The notes: generated from the sequence alone by a model not told the origin. A stretch of DNA of 64,000 nucleotides from Thermoplasmata archaeon (GCA_021816745.1 JAKAWY010000001.1:1-64000), one strand, 5' to 3'; shown: positions 13,742 through 23,540, numbered from the stretch's first letter. Made by a program: numbers and translations.

Positions 13742-15168
13742 ATGCTCACCCCCAGGCCAGTGGCCATTGCACTAATCTGCGGGTATGCGAATATGAAAAG
13801 AGACAGGATAAGTGAGAGTGCTGCTGCCAAAACCAGTGGAGCAATAACTGCACGGGATGTGTTGAAATCTTTTCCATCAACGTCTTTCCTGAACATCACC
13901 ACGATAATCTTCAGGTAATAGAAAACGGAGATTGCACTGTTCAGTATTCCTATAACTGCAAGCCACCAGAGGTTGCTTCCAATCAGTGCAAGGAACAGGT
14001 AGTACTTGGCAAAGAAACCGGCTGTGGGTGGTATTCCTGCAAGGGAAAGCATCAGTATGGAGAAAGATATGGCAAAGGCTGGAGAAATAGTACCAATCCC
14101 TGCCATATCATCAATTTCCACATTATCCTTCCTTACTGCTGATACTGAAAGGAAGGCCCCTCCCTTCATGAATATGTAGACCAGGGAATAGTACATAGCC
14201 GTGAACATGGCAACAGTAAACACAAAGGCTGAGGTGGTGGATGCTGAAGTGGCTGCCACCACAAGTATAAGATATCCTGCCTGTGCTATGCTGGAATATG
14301 CCAGCATCCTCTTGACGTTATTCTCAGAGAGTGCAGCCATGTTTCCATAAGTCATGGTGATGATGGAGACGATCACGAAAAGGTAGAACACGTCAGTGCT
14401 GAAATTTCTGAATCCCTCTATGAATACCCTTAGAATGATAAGGAATGCCAGAACCTTTGTTCCCGTGGAAAGGAATGCGGATACAGGGTTGGCTGTCCCG
14501 TCATATGCATCCACTGCCCACTGCTGGAGCGGTACCAGTGCAAGCTTGAACCCAAACCCTACGAATAGCATGATCAGGGCCACAAGCATAGGCCCCCTGG
14601 ATACATTTACAGAAAGCAGGTTGAAAGTTCCGGTGGACAGGTAATAGAATGAAGAACCAAAAAGGATGAAACCTGTGGCAATGATTCCTGTAAAGAAATA
14701 TTTGGCTGAAGCTTCAAGGTTTCTTCTGGTTTTTCCATAGGCAGACATGATATAAGTCCCAATACTGACACCTTCGAAAGCTATGAAAATGTAAATGAGG
14801 TTGTTGCTGAAGGCTGCCACCATCATGGAGACATTCACCAGTAGAAATATGGAGAAGAAGGACTCTGGGTTGCTCTTAAGTGTTGCACCAGCGGAGAATG
14901 TCACGTAAAGTGATGATATAATCATTATAACGGCAAAATAAAGCCCGAAATTATTGATCAGGTATGAACCACCGAAAAGTGTTTCATTTCCGCTGTCGAA
15001 GGTTAACAATAGGAATAGGGCGATGAAAAGTGAAGCCATGGTGATGGCTGTATAGACCCTGGGGTTTTTTACAGACCTTCCCAGGAGCAGCATTCCAAAG
15101 GCCACGAGTCCAAGGAAAATTTCGGGGTACATGACCTGGATCTGATTAGTGAAAAGTATGCCAAACAT
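13738..15168 (-). CDS. nuoN: NADH-quinone oxidoreductase-like subunit N
   Basis: This 476-residue, 14-segment membrane protein belongs to the Mrp-antiporter-like subunits of complex I. FEGVSIGTYIMSAYGK, KLALVPLQQWAVDAYDG, KRMLAYSSIAQAGY and AGIPPTAGFFAKYYLF are conserved proton-channel regions of NuoN. It would pump protons in the membrane arm. The start abuts nuoM (gap zero), and the stop overlaps the next small gene by four bases. Confidence 0.93.
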   Translation of the reverse strand: MFGILFTNQIQVMYPEIFLGLVAFGMLLLGRSVKNPRVYTAITMASLFIALFLLLTFDSGNETLFGGSYLINNFGLYFAVIMIISSLYVTFSAGATLKSNPESFFSIFLLVNVSMMVAAFSNNLIYIFIAFEGVSIGTYIMSAYGKTRRNLEASAKYFFTGIIATGFILFGSSFYYLSTGTFNLLSVNVSRGPMLVALIMLFVGFGFKLALVPLQQWAVDAYDGTANPVSAFLSTGTKVLAFLIILRVFIEGFRNFSTDVFYLFVIVSIITMTYGNMAALSENNVKRMLAYSSIAQAGYLILVVAATSASTTSAFVFTVAMFTAMYYSLVYIFMKGGAFLSVSAVRKDNVEIDDMAGIGTISPAFAISFSILMLSLAGIPPTAGFFAKYYLFLALIGSNLWWLAVIGILNSAISVFYYLKIIVVMFRKDVDGKDFNTSRAVIAPLVLAAALSLILSLFIFAYPQISAMATGLGVSI

Positions 15169-16680
15169 CTAGATTCCTCCCTTGATATAAACAAAAATCA
15201 TATGATAGAATAATGAAGGGTATATGCCCAACAATAGTATGAGAATGAACAGCAGTGACAAAGCTGCAATCTCCCCTCTGCTTCCATCTTTTACCTTCCC
15301 CAGAAACTCGTTGTAAGGTCCATTCAGGGCCTTTTGTGCAGCCCAGACGTGATAGGAGGCTGTTATAATCATTCCAAATATCACAAGGAATATGAGCAAA
15401 CCCAGTGTTTCATAGGATGCAAGAACAATGGAGGCTTCAGATATGAATCCAGCAAGGCCCGGCAGACCCAGGGACGCCATAAGCCCACCCAGGAAGAATG
15501 CTGAAACCACTGGCATCTCCCTGAACAACCCCCTTACCGTGAGATTTGATTCACTTCCAGTGTTGAGTTTTATTATATAAAGTGATGAGAACACCAGCCC
15601 CATTATGAGACCATGGGCAAGTATCTGGAATATGCCTCCGGAGATGGAAGTATATGTGTTGTAACCGGTGGAAAGTATTCCCACACCCAGTGATATGCTG
15701 ATGAATCCCATGGATGCAGCAGACGCGTAGGCCATCATCTTCTTCATGTTCTCCTGGAACATGGCAACCATGGCAAAGTAGATCAGGCTGATTATTCCAA
15801 GCCCGATGATGATCCATGCCACAGTGGAGCCAACCAGGGATGCAATGGGAAATATGACTGCATAGAAACCGTATCCACCCATCAGTGAGATCGCACCTGA
15901 AAGAACGATTGTGACAGGATAAGGGGCGGCTGTATATGCATCAGGCAGCCATGAATGAAGCGGGAAAGAGGGCATCTTTACCAGGAAGGCAATGAAGAAC
16001 CCGAACAGGATGAAATCCGTCCAGAATGGCTGGCCCGGTGTTATGTATCCACTAATGAAGGCTGGTGACAGGAGTTTTCCCATGTTCAGGGTGAATCCAT
16101 GATGGTATGAATTGCTGTAGAAGGAGAATAATGTCAATATTGAAAGAAGGAGAAATACAGATCCTATCTGTGTGTAAACGAAGAACTTCAGCGATGCAGA
16201 TTCCTTTTTTTCACCGCCAAATATGGCAATTAACATGAAAACAGGTATGATTACTGCTTCCCAGAAAACGTAGAAGAAAAGGAAATTTCTTGAAATCAGG
16301 AGGCCAAAGAGGCCAGCCTCTGTAGTCATCATTAGACCGTAAAATCTTCTGTCATAACTTTCTCTTCCTGAGACAAATATGGCCATGGACATGATTGCCA
16401 CTGTAAGGAACAGAAGAACCATGGAAATGGGAGTTATTCCCACCGAGAAAGAGAAGCCTATGGACGTGTCAATGGGATACGAGAATGTGGATACCATTCC
16501 TCCTGTATAACCATAGAATCTTACAAATGCATATAAAATTGTCAGGATCAGAATGATGATTGATTCTACCGTGGCAATGGCGTATGCCTTCTTCTTTGCA
16601 ATGAATGAAACCAGTGCCATTACCAGCAGAAGTATGAAAATGTAAAGAATAAACATTTCAGATTCCCCCCATAATCTCAA
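15169..16680 (-). CDS. nuoM: NADH-quinone oxidoreductase-like subunit M
   Basis: This is a 503-residue antiporter-like membrane subunit. FYVFWEAVIIPVFMLIAIFG contains the conserved helix-5 glutamate, KMPSFPLHSWLPDAYTAAP is the helix-7/8 motif, and MKKMMAYASAASMGF follows. It starts inside the end of nuoL (22-bp overlap), so the natural start may be M8 (MFILYIFILLLVMALV) at 16659, which would leave almost no overlap. It works with NuoL and NuoN as the proton-pumping core. Confidence 0.93.
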   Translation of the reverse strand: MRLWGESEMFILYIFILLLVMALVSFIAKKKAYAIATVESIIILILTILYAFVRFYGYTGGMVSTFSYPIDTSIGFSFSVGITPISMVLLFLTVAIMSMAIFVSGRESYDRRFYGLMMTTEAGLFGLLISRNFLFFYVFWEAVIIPVFMLIAIFGGEKKESASLKFFVYTQIGSVFLLLSILTLFSFYSNSYHHGFTLNMGKLLSPAFISGYITPGQPFWTDFILFGFFIAFLVKMPSFPLHSWLPDAYTAAPYPVTIVLSGAISLMGGYGFYAVIFPIASLVGSTVAWIIIGLGIISLIYFAMVAMFQENMKKMMAYASAASMGFISISLGVGILSTGYNTYTSISGGIFQILAHGLIMGLVFSSLYIIKLNTGSESNLTVRGLFREMPVVSAFFLGGLMASLGLPGLAGFISEASIVLASYETLGLLIFLVIFGMIITASYHVWAAQKALNGPYNEFLGKVKDGSRGEIAALSLLFILILLLGIYPSLFYHMIFVYIKGGI

Positions 16681-18556
16681 GCAGGATCATTATGATGCCT
16701 ATGCTGATCACCAGGAAAACAAAGTAATATTCCACAACTCCGGACTGAATCCTCCTCAGGAGGCCCCCGAAGGCCATGGCTCCTCCGCCCGTCTTTTCCA
16801 CTGATCTGGAAAAACCGTCCTCTGTCCTTGAAAATCCTGAGGAAAGAGGGAGTATGACTCTCTCTGCTATTCCCCTGGTGTAAATTGCATCAAGATAATA
16901 TTTGGATTTTACAAGCCTGTATAGCCTGGATTTTGAAAGATCCATCTTTTTCCACAGCCCTGTTCCATAGATTGAAGCTATGATTACAAAGGCAATTCCT
17001 ACCATTATCAATGGCAGGTAAGTAGGCAATGTGGGCACTGAAATGATCTCTGCTGAAGGTGTAAGGAAATCATAAAACCTGTACTGGATCAGCCCCAGTC
17101 CCAGAGACAATGCTGCCAGGATCATAAGTGGAACAAGTACAATCAGTGGTGGATCCTTTGCCTCTTCAGCCAGTTTTGATCTTGGCTTGCCCAGTGCCAC
17201 CAGGAAGAACATCCTGAAGGTGTACAGGCCTGTGGTGAATGCACCCAGCAGAAGCATAATCCATGGCAGGAGGAACTGTATTCCCTGCCCATTGGCAAGG
17301 TAATACTGGTACGACGCATCTATAATAGTGTCCTTTGAAAAGAATGCTGCAGTAGGTGGAATTGCTGCCAGCGTGATTGATCCTATGAAGAAAAGCGTCA
17401 TTGTAATAGGCATCTTTCTCCAGAGGCCTCCCATCTGCTTGACATCTCTCAGATCCATCAGTACAAGCAGTACAACTGCTGCAACCATGAAAAGAAGTGC
17501 CTTGAAAACCGCGTGAACCACCAGATGGTAAAGTGAAAGCCCAACTGCACTCTGGCCAATCACTGAGACCATTCCCAGTGCAGCCATCATATAGCCTATC
17601 TGGCTTATGGTGGAATATGCAAGAATCCTTTTGAGATCATTCACGGCTATGCCTATGGTTCCTGCAAACACTGCAGTGAATGCGCCAATGAAGAGCACGG
17701 TATCGCTGGCAAATATTGAAGTGGCATAGATGGGAAGAACCCTGGCAATCAGGTATACACCCGCTGTAACCATGGTGGCAGCATGTATAAGTGCTGAGAC
17801 CGTTGTCGGGCCTTCCATGGCATCCGGAATCCACACATGTAGTGGAAATTGCGCAGATTTGCCCGCAGCACCGCCTAACAGGAGAAGCGCAACAATGGTC
17901 AGGTTCTGGCTTCCAATGGCATTTGCAACTGAACCGGCATTGGTTATGAGATAAGGAATGCTCAACGGGTCATTTACCCCGCTGGCATTCAAAGAGGAAT
18001 AGAGAATTGCAAGCCCGATAATGAACAGAAGATCCCCAACCCTGGTAACGATGAATGCCTTTTTAGCAGCAGAGGCTGCGTTTGGCTTAAAGAACCAGAA
18101 TCCAACCAGAAGGTATGAACATACTCCCACCAGTTCCCAGAACGTGAAAAACTCCAGTAAGTTTGAAGAAAGCACCAGGCCCAGCATTCCGCCGGTGAAA
18201 AGGGCAGTCTCTCCAAAATAGATATTCTTCCTTGGGTCCTCTTTCATATAATATAGGGCAAACAGGTGAATCATCAGTGAAACAAAGGAAACCATCAGTG
18301 CCATGACTATGGCGAGATGATCCACGTATATTCCTGCATTAATGTTCGCGAACCAGTTATAGGACTGGTAAATTGCAGCAGACTGATTCCTGATGCTCAG
18401 AAAGAGCAGGAATGAAAGTGCCAGGGAGATGAATATGGATATGGATGCAAGAATGCCTGCAATGTTTTTTCCTTTCCATCCTGCCAGTGCACTTATGGGT
18501 GCAAAGATGATTGGCGTGAGGAATATGAACCATGCATAATCTAACATCATTACCAC
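16658..18556 (-). CDS. nuoL: NADH-quinone oxidoreductase-like subunit L
   Basis: This 632-residue protein is the largest antiporter-like subunit. FTFWELVGVCSYLLVGFWF, KSAQFPLHVWIPDAMEGPT, and DLKRILAYSTISQIGYMM are NuoL signatures, and the C-terminal extension (from about residue 490) should supply the lateral helix that lies along the membrane arm. Length is normal for the family. The start may be M3 or M4 rather than the first codon. It overlaps nuoK by seven bases. Confidence 0.94.
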   Translation of the reverse strand: MVMMLDYAWFIFLTPIIFAPISALAGWKGKNIAGILASISIFISLALSFLLFLSIRNQSAAIYQSYNWFANINAGIYVDHLAIVMALMVSFVSLMIHLFALYYMKEDPRKNIYFGETALFTGGMLGLVLSSNLLEFFTFWELVGVCSYLLVGFWFFKPNAASAAKKAFIVTRVGDLLFIIGLAILYSSLNASGVNDPLSIPYLITNAGSVANAIGSQNLTIVALLLLGGAAGKSAQFPLHVWIPDAMEGPTTVSALIHAATMVTAGVYLIARVLPIYATSIFASDTVLFIGAFTAVFAGTIGIAVNDLKRILAYSTISQIGYMMAALGMVSVIGQSAVGLSLYHLVVHAVFKALLFMVAAVVLLVLMDLRDVKQMGGLWRKMPITMTLFFIGSITLAAIPPTAAFFSKDTIIDASYQYYLANGQGIQFLLPWIMLLLGAFTTGLYTFRMFFLVALGKPRSKLAEEAKDPPLIVLVPLMILAALSLGLGLIQYRFYDFLTPSAEIISVPTLPTYLPLIMVGIAFVIIASIYGTGLWKKMDLSKSRLYRLVKSKYYLDAIYTRGIAERVILPLSSGFSRTEDGFSRSVEKTGGGAMAFGGLLRRIQSGVVEYYFVFLVISIGIIMILLEIMGGI

Positions 18557-18855
18557 CTGATCTCCCTGAGAAGAGATATGTCAACCTTCCCAAACTTCCT
18601 GTAAATAGATACCAGCAGGCTGATACCCACTGCAGATTCAACTGCAGCAATGGCAATGGCAAACAGGGACATTACCAGTGGAGACACATGATTAACACCA
18701 GCTCCAATTGAGTCTGAAACCAGGCTCAGGATGGCTGAATTCAGTATAATTTCCACGGAAATCAACATCTTCAGGCCAAGCTTGGAAGTCATGATGCCAT
18801 AGAGCCCGATACTGAACAGGGCCAAAGCAATAAGTTGCACTACATACTGATCCAT
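18550..18855 (-). CDS. nuoK: NADH-quinone oxidoreductase-like subunit K
   Basis: This 101-residue, three-helix membrane subunit matches NuoK: IALALFSIGLYGIMTSKLGLK, then ISVEIILNSAILSLV with the buried glutamate important for proton coupling, and the third helix IAIAAVESAVGISLLVSIYR with the second glutamate. It sits between NuoJ and NuoL/N proteins in the membrane arm. The start codon overlaps the stop of the preceding nuoJ half by one base. Confidence 0.95.
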   Translation of the reverse strand: MDQYVVQLIALALFSIGLYGIMTSKLGLKMLISVEIILNSAILSLVSDSIGAGVNHVSPLVMSLFAIAIAAVESAVGISLLVSIYRKFGKVDISLLREIRW

Positions 18856-19073
18856 TATTCTTCATCCTCCGCGGTGTGAAACATCCCGATTATTCCTCCA
18901 ACAAGCACCACAGACAGAAGTTCAAATGGTATCACATAGGCATTGAACAGCATCTGGGATATGGCTGAAATGGATTGCTGGTTTGGCTGGTACGAACCAT
19001 TTAATGTAATCACTGACAGCGCCATGGCAATAAAGAATACGGCTGAAGCCACCATGGCTGGTATTTTATTCAA
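18855..19073 (-). CDS. nuoJ2: NuoJ-like subunit, C-terminal half
   Basis: This 72-residue protein has two hydrophobic segments: AMVASAVFFIAMALSVITL at the start and YVIPFELLSVVLVGGIIGMF near the end. The second matches the last helix of NuoJ (the FELxSxLLLxAxxG pattern). The gene overlaps the N-terminal half by eight bases. A two-gene NuoJ is known from methanogen fpo operons (fpoJ split), so this is a true split rather than a frameshift, in my reading. Confidence 0.88.
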   Translation of the reverse strand: MNKIPAMVASAVFFIAMALSVITLNGSYQPNQQSISAISQMLFNAYVIPFELLSVVLVGGIIGMFHTAEDEE

Positions 19074-19314
19074 ATTCCTTACCTCCTGTGATCATGACTG
19101 TAAAGACAAGAAGTGCAGATATTGCCCCTACATATACGAGAAGTTCTATGGCCCCAATGAGTGTCGCACCGAGATATATGAAGTTTGCAGCCATTATGGA
19201 GAGAAACAGCAAAAGGAAGATGATGCTTCTGACCACGTCTTTCTGTGCTACTGACAATGCGGACATTACGATGAGGAATGCACCAAATACGATTTCAATG
19301 ACCTCAAATATCAT
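19066..19314 (-). CDS. nuoJ1: NuoJ-like subunit, N-terminal half
   Basis: This 82-residue protein carries the first three helices of NuoJ. The most conserved one is NFIYLGATLIGAIELLVYVG, which includes the flexible helix-3 segment involved in coupling quinone reduction to proton pumping. It ends in KEFE and is followed at once by the second half. It overlaps nuoI by four bases. Together the two halves give about 154 residues, the usual NuoJ core. Confidence 0.9.
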   Translation of the reverse strand: MIFEVIEIVFGAFLIVMSALSVAQKDVVRSIIFLLLFLSIMAANFIYLGATLIGAIELLVYVGAISALLVFTVMITGGKEFE

Positions 19315-19751
19315 TTTATGACATCCCCCTCATCCTTTTCAAGCTCTACCGGGTTGTAGAAAAAGCTGTTCCTGGTTCTGGAAGTCTCAAAAACATCTTT
19401 CAGGTAAATGGCATCAGTAGGGCATATTTCTTCGCAATTCCTGCATACTGTGCATGTCCCGAAATTCACTGACGGGTATATTTTCCTCTTGTTCCTGGGA
19501 TTGTCCTTATCATGAGTCATCATGGTTATGGAAAGATTTGGGCACACCTGTTCACAAAGGGTGCATCCCACACAATCATCAGTGCTGAGGTATATCCTGT
19601 ACCTGAACCTGTCTCCCTGGTCATCTTTTTTCTCAGGATACTGTACTGTAACTGGTTTCTGGAAAGCATGCTTGAAAACAGTCACCATTCCCATCACCAT
19701 TCCAAAGAAGGGAATCCTTCTTGGAGTTTTAATTTCCTTTACTTCAATCAT
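19311..19751 (-). CDS. nuoI: NADH-quinone oxidoreductase-like subunit I (2x[4Fe-4S])
   Basis: From ATG 19751 the product has 146 residues and starts MIEVKEIKTPRRIPFFGM. Two ferredoxin motifs are intact: CVGCTLCEQVCP and CTVCRNCEEICP. They bind clusters N6a and N6b that pass electrons toward NuoB. The open frame extends 72 bp further upstream, but that part overlaps nuoH, and the ATG chosen gives a standard ATGA overlap with the nuoH stop. What donates electrons to it is unknown, because NuoEFG are absent as in other archaeal complexes. Confidence 0.94.
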   Translation of the reverse strand: MIEVKEIKTPRRIPFFGMVMGMVTVFKHAFQKPVTVQYPEKKDDQGDRFRYRIYLSTDDCVGCTLCEQVCPNLSITMMTHDKDNPRNKRKIYPSVNFGTCTVCRNCEEICPTDAIYLKDVFETSRTRNSFFYNPVELEKDEGDVIK

Positions 19752-20788
19752 GCTATGCCTCCTAGTGTCAAGAATCCAGCAGCTATGAGCTGAATGAATG
19801 ATAATGGAAGAAGGATCTTCCATCCGAAGTTAACGAATTTGTCGATCCTGACCCTGGGCATGGAAAGCCAAACTGTCAGGGTTATAACCACAAGGATCAT
19901 GGTTTTGATAAGAAGCCATACAAATCCAAGGTATCCAACCTCTGGCCCATTGTATCCTCCAAGATACATAATGCTCACAATCATGGAACCCAGGAAAATT
20001 GTTCCAAACAGGCCCAGATAGAACATTCCGAATCTAAGTCCGGAGTATTCAGTGGTGTTTCCGGTCACCAGTTCACTGTCGCTCTCCCCCATATCGAAAG
20101 GGGACTGGGATGCCCTTGCAATCATGGATATGAAGAATATAATGAACCCAAGCGGTTCCAGTATGATGAAAGGTATGCTCTGTGCCTGTATTATTCCATT
20201 TAGATCCAGTGGATTTGTTACATTGGCTGAAGCCATCACCACCACTGATAATATGGACAGCATCATGGGCACTTCGAAAGATATGTCTTTGGCAACTCCC
20301 CTTAGGGCACCAAGCATGGCATACTTGTTGTTAGATGCTATTCCTGAAAGGATTTCTCCAATTGGCATTATGGCAATAAGTGCAAAAAGAATGACAAGAC
20401 TGACATCTGAGTGTGTCACCGTAAGGCTTCCAAACCAGGCCAGTGGTCCATAAGGTATGAATACAAAACCCATCATAAGTCCAATAAATACCATTACCGG
20501 TGCGACCTTATATGCAAGATCATCCCTGCCGGATGGCATGATTGACTCTTTCTGGAAGAGTTTAAGCCCGTCTGCCATAACCTGGAGAAGACCAAATTTT
20601 CCGACCCTGTTTGGGCCGATCCTGATCTGTACCCTGGCCATGTATTTCCTGAAGAGATATACCATTCCAGCAACGGCCACTGTGCCGAATATTATTACAA
20701 TCAGTGTTTCAACAATGTATGCAATTGCATATGCAGGAAAATGGCCAAGGAAACCAAATATATCAGCTATTCTTGTGAGTAGATTCAT
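19748..20788 (-). CDS. nuoH: NADH-quinone oxidoreductase-like subunit H
   Basis: This 346-residue, eight-helix membrane subunit shows the NuoH signatures ARVQIRIGPNRVGKFGLLQV and ADGLKLFQKE. The quinone-chamber loop contains RASQSPFDMGESDSELVTG, where canonical proteins have RxPFDLPEAExELVxG. It links the quinone site to the membrane arm. Its start overlaps the nuoD stop by four bases and its end overlaps nuoI by four. Confidence 0.95.
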   Translation of the reverse strand: MNLLTRIADIFGFLGHFPAYAIAYIVETLIVIIFGTVAVAGMVYLFRKYMARVQIRIGPNRVGKFGLLQVMADGLKLFQKESIMPSGRDDLAYKVAPVMVFIGLMMGFVFIPYGPLAWFGSLTVTHSDVSLVILFALIAIMPIGEILSGIASNNKYAMLGALRGVAKDISFEVPMMLSILSVVVMASANVTNPLDLNGIIQAQSIPFIILEPLGFIIFFISMIARASQSPFDMGESDSELVTGNTTEYSGLRFGMFYLGLFGTIFLGSMIVSIMYLGGYNGPEVGYLGFVWLLIKTMILVVITLTVWLSMPRVRIDKFVNFGWKILLPLSFIQLIAAGFLTLGGIA

Positions 20789-21912
20789 CTGTCAACCTCT
20801 CCGAAAACAAGGTCTATGGAACCTGAAATTGCAACCATGTCTGCTATCAGGACATCCCTGGACAAATATGGCAGAATTGACAGGTTTTTGAAGGAGGGGC
20901 TCCTGACGTGCACCCTGTAAGGCTTTACAGTTCCATCCCCTATGAGATGCACCCCGAATTCACCCTTTGGTGATTCAGTTCTGGCGTAAACATCCCCCTC
21001 TCCCCTCAGTCTTATCATAAGTGATTTCTTTGCTTTTGGATTAAAATACGGGCCGTCAGGTATCTTGTCCAGTGCCTGCTGGACGATTTTAACGGACTGC
21101 CTCATTTCCTCAAATCTTACAATGAATCTGGACAAGACATCCTTCCCTTTTGAAATGGGAATATCGAAATTGAGTTTATCATAAACCAGGTAAGGTGCAT
21201 CTTTCCTTACATCATATGGAACACCGGATGCCCTCAGCATGGGGCCTGTCACTCCATAGCTCAATGCCACTTCCGGTTCAAGGATTCCTATCCCCTTTGT
21301 TCTTGAGATGAAAATATCATTTTTAACGAACAATGAATAAGCCTCTTCCAGTTTTTTTGGAAACTGCTTAAGGAATTCCCTGATTTTGTAAATAATCTTG
21401 TCGTTGAAATCCTGGTAAACCCCACCAATACTCATATAGTTTGTTTCCTGCCTGGATCCACTGACCTCCGTGAATATATTGAGTATTTTCTCCCTCTCCT
21501 CAAAGAAATAGAAGAAAGGGGTGAGCATTCCCAGATCAAGACCAAATGCGCCAGCCCAGACCAGGTGAGATGCAATTCTGCCCAGCTCTGCCATGACCAC
21601 CCTGATCCACTTGACCCTCTCTGTTGGCTCAATAGCCAGAAGCTTTTCTGCAGCTTCAAGGTAGCCTATCTCCATGTTCATGGCGGCCACATAATCCATC
21701 CTGTCGAAATAGATCAGAGAATCGCAATAATAATCCAGTTCACATATCTTTTCTGCATTTCTGTGAAGATATCCAATAACGGGTTCCACATGCTTTACTG
21801 TCTCCCCGTCAAGGAGGAGTTTCAGCCTAAGCACACCATGGGTGGATGGATGTTGAGGGCCCATGTTGAGCTCTATGTATTTTTTCTCCAGTCCGTTTTC
21901 CATGATTACCAC
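20785..21912 (-). CDS. nuoD: NADH-quinone oxidoreductase-like subunit D
   Basis: This 49-kDa-type subunit (375 residues) carries ELNMGPQHPSTHGVLRL close to the N terminus, HRNAEKICE, and the C-terminal LSILPYLSRDVLIADMVAISGSIDLVFGEVDR region of the hydrogenase-related fold. The conserved histidine and tyrosine region lines the quinone pocket with NuoB. The best start is M4 (MENGLEKKY, 21903). It overlaps nuoC by seven bases from the first possible codon. Confidence 0.95.
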   Translation of the reverse strand: MVIMENGLEKKYIELNMGPQHPSTHGVLRLKLLLDGETVKHVEPVIGYLHRNAEKICELDYYCDSLIYFDRMDYVAAMNMEIGYLEAAEKLLAIEPTERVKWIRVVMAELGRIASHLVWAGAFGLDLGMLTPFFYFFEEREKILNIFTEVSGSRQETNYMSIGGVYQDFNDKIIYKIREFLKQFPKKLEEAYSLFVKNDIFISRTKGIGILEPEVALSYGVTGPMLRASGVPYDVRKDAPYLVYDKLNFDIPISKGKDVLSRFIVRFEEMRQSVKIVQQALDKIPDGPYFNPKAKKSLMIRLRGEGDVYARTESPKGEFGVHLIGDGTVKPYRVHVRSPSFKNLSILPYLSRDVLIADMVAISGSIDLVFGEVDR

Positions 21913-22367
21913 CCGTCTCCAGGATCAAAGGAAACCCTGTCATTTCCCTCATCATCCATGTTAACGTACTGTGTCTTGCTCAGGTCATAATCCTTCCTGA
22001 GCGGGTATCCCACCCATCCCTCGGGAAGAAGTATTCTCTTGAGATCAGGATGCCCCCTGAAAACAAGTCCCATCATGTCATACTGCTCTCTTTCATCCCA
22101 GTTGGCACTTTCCCAGAGGGAAGTTACACTGTCCACAGTGCTGTCATTGACATCTGTCTTTACGGTTAAAATCTCAAAATTAGTGCTGGATCTCTCAAGA
22201 TGGTATACCAGTTCAATCCTGTCCCTGTAATCCACAGCTGTTATCAGGGCAAGATGATCATATCCCTGACCCTTCAGGTCTTTCATGAGTTCCAGTAAAT
22301 TTTCCTTTGGGATGCGAAGTATTTTTCTGCCATCCTTGCCAGCTTCTTCCCTGACCTCGTATGACAT
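21906..22367 (-). CDS. nuoC: NADH-quinone oxidoreductase-like subunit C
   Basis: This 153-residue 30-kDa-type subunit has YHLERSSTNFEILTVKTDVN, the signature WESANWDEREQYDMMGLVFRG, and GHPDLKRILLPEGWVGYPLRKDYDL. It packs against NuoD in the connecting arm. Length matches the separate (unfused) NuoC of archaea. The gene follows nuoB without a gap. Confidence 0.94.
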   Translation of the reverse strand: MSYEVREEAGKDGRKILRIPKENLLELMKDLKGQGYDHLALITAVDYRDRIELVYHLERSSTNFEILTVKTDVNDSTVDSVTSLWESANWDEREQYDMMGLVFRGHPDLKRILLPEGWVGYPLRKDYDLSKTQYVNMDDEGNDRVSFDPGDGW

Positions 22368-22832
22368 CTACTTCTCCTCCCTGTTCCTTATTTTTTCCTG
22401 TAAAAGCATGATTCCATGAGTTAATGCCTCTGGAGTTGGTGGGCACCCTGGCACGTATACATCCACCGGCACCACCCTGTCCACTCCCATTACCACGGAA
22501 TAACCCTGATTGTAAGGCCCACCCTGTATTACACAGACTCCCATGGCAATGACGTACTTCGGGTAAGGCATCTCATCGTACAGTCTCTTGAGCCTTGGAG
22601 CCATTTTTTTCGTAACTGTTCCAGAGACAATCATTAGATCTGACTGCCTTGGAGAATTTCTGAATACTTCGCTCCCGAATCTGGAAATATCTAATCTTGA
22701 AGCCTGAGTGGCCATCATTTCAATTGCACAGCATGCCAATCCAAAAGTGAAAGGCCAGATGGAATTGCTCCTTCCCCACTCCAGTGCAGTTTCCAGTGTC
22801 GTGGTAACGAATCCTGTATCCCCTGTTTTCAT
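22368..22832 (-). CDS. nuoB: NADH-quinone oxidoreductase-like subunit B ([4Fe-4S] N2)
   Basis: This 154-residue subunit holds the terminal cluster N2. The ligands are visible: the tandem cysteines in [12 protein letters not shown], one in [12 protein letters not shown] and one in [12 protein letters not shown]. It transfers electrons to quinone at the NuoB/NuoD interface. It overlaps nuoA by four bases. Confidence 0.96.
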   Translation of the reverse strand: MKTGDTGFVTTTLETALEWGRSNSIWPFTFGLACCAIEMMATQASRLDISRFGSEVFRNSPRQSDLMIVSGTVTKKMAPRLKRLYDEMPYPKYVIAMGVCVIQGGPYNQGYSVVMGVDRVVPVDVYVPGCPPTPEALTHGIMLLQEKIRNREEK

Positions 22833-23269
22833 TTAATCCACCTCATATATCCCTTCCTGAATGCATAGAAAACTGCGGTCATGGGCATAAGGATAAAAAT
22901 TATAGTTTCAATGAATGGAATCAGTCCAAGTGTCTTGAACTGGAACGCCCATGGCAGAAGTAGTGCCATATCCACGTCAAAAAGGATGAACAGCAGGATT
23001 ATGACGTAATACTGAACCCTGACAAAATTGTTGTATGAACCTCTGGCCACTTCTCCGGATTCGTATGGCTCAGTGTATCTTGACCCTTTTACAGGGGCAG
23101 ATTCTCTTGAAAGGTTATACAGTATATCAGAGGGTTTCAGAGATATGTGAGAACCCTTTGGTTTCGTTCTTGCTCCGCTTATGGATGGAAGAATATTAAA
23201 GACCAGGTACATGCCCGCAGCCATTAACACCAAGGTTATGAGGGCTGGAATGTAACCGTACAACAACAT
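22829..23269 (-). CDS. nuoA: NADH-quinone oxidoreductase-like subunit A
   Basis: This 146-residue subunit has three membrane helices. The loop after helix 1 contains [20 protein letters not shown], matching the conserved YExGExP...xxFxxxYY pattern, and helix 2 begins with [13 protein letters not shown]. It is the first gene of a twelve-gene complex I operon plus two unknown genes. ATG at 23269 is preceded by a TATA-like stretch at leaderless spacing. Confidence 0.94.
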   Translation of the reverse strand: MLLYGYIPALITLVLMAAGMYLVFNILPSISGARTKPKGSHISLKPSDILYNLSRESAPVKGSRYTEPYESGEVARGSYNNFVRVQYYVIILLFILFDVDMALLLPWAFQFKTLGLIPFIETIIFILMPMTAVFYAFRKGYMRWIK

Positions 23270-23287
23270 GGAGAGGATATTTTTGAA

Positions 23288-23297
23288 AAATATTTAA
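23288..23297 (-). promoter_or_regulatory. nuoA: TATA-like element of the nuo operon
   Basis: AAATATTTAA on the plus strand (TTAAATATTT on the coding strand) lies 19-28 bp upstream of the nuoA ATG. No Shine-Dalgarno is present between them, so a leaderless transcript starting at or near the ATG is the likely reading. The remaining 240 bp up to the methyltransferase gene contain no gene that I can see. Confidence 0.45.
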
Positions 23298-23540
23298 GTG
23301 TTGTTTAACAGTTCTTGTAATGAGATTTTATGAGAAATTAATGCTTACGGATTCAATACACAAATGTTCCTGCATTTTAAAAAAAAGAAGATATTTGAAT
23401 AAGAAAAAATTTCATTTCAAACTAGAAATTTAATTTATAAAATGAGGGAAAAACTCATTTTCACATCCATGAAATACACTAATAAAGCCCAATATGAAAA
23501 GAAAACCACATTTACAATGGCTTCTCCTGAACATTGCAAA

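Noticed and set aside
19751-19823. 24-codon N-terminal extension of nuoI
   Set aside because: It overlaps nuoH and lacks conservation; ATG 19751 gives the standard ATGA coupling.
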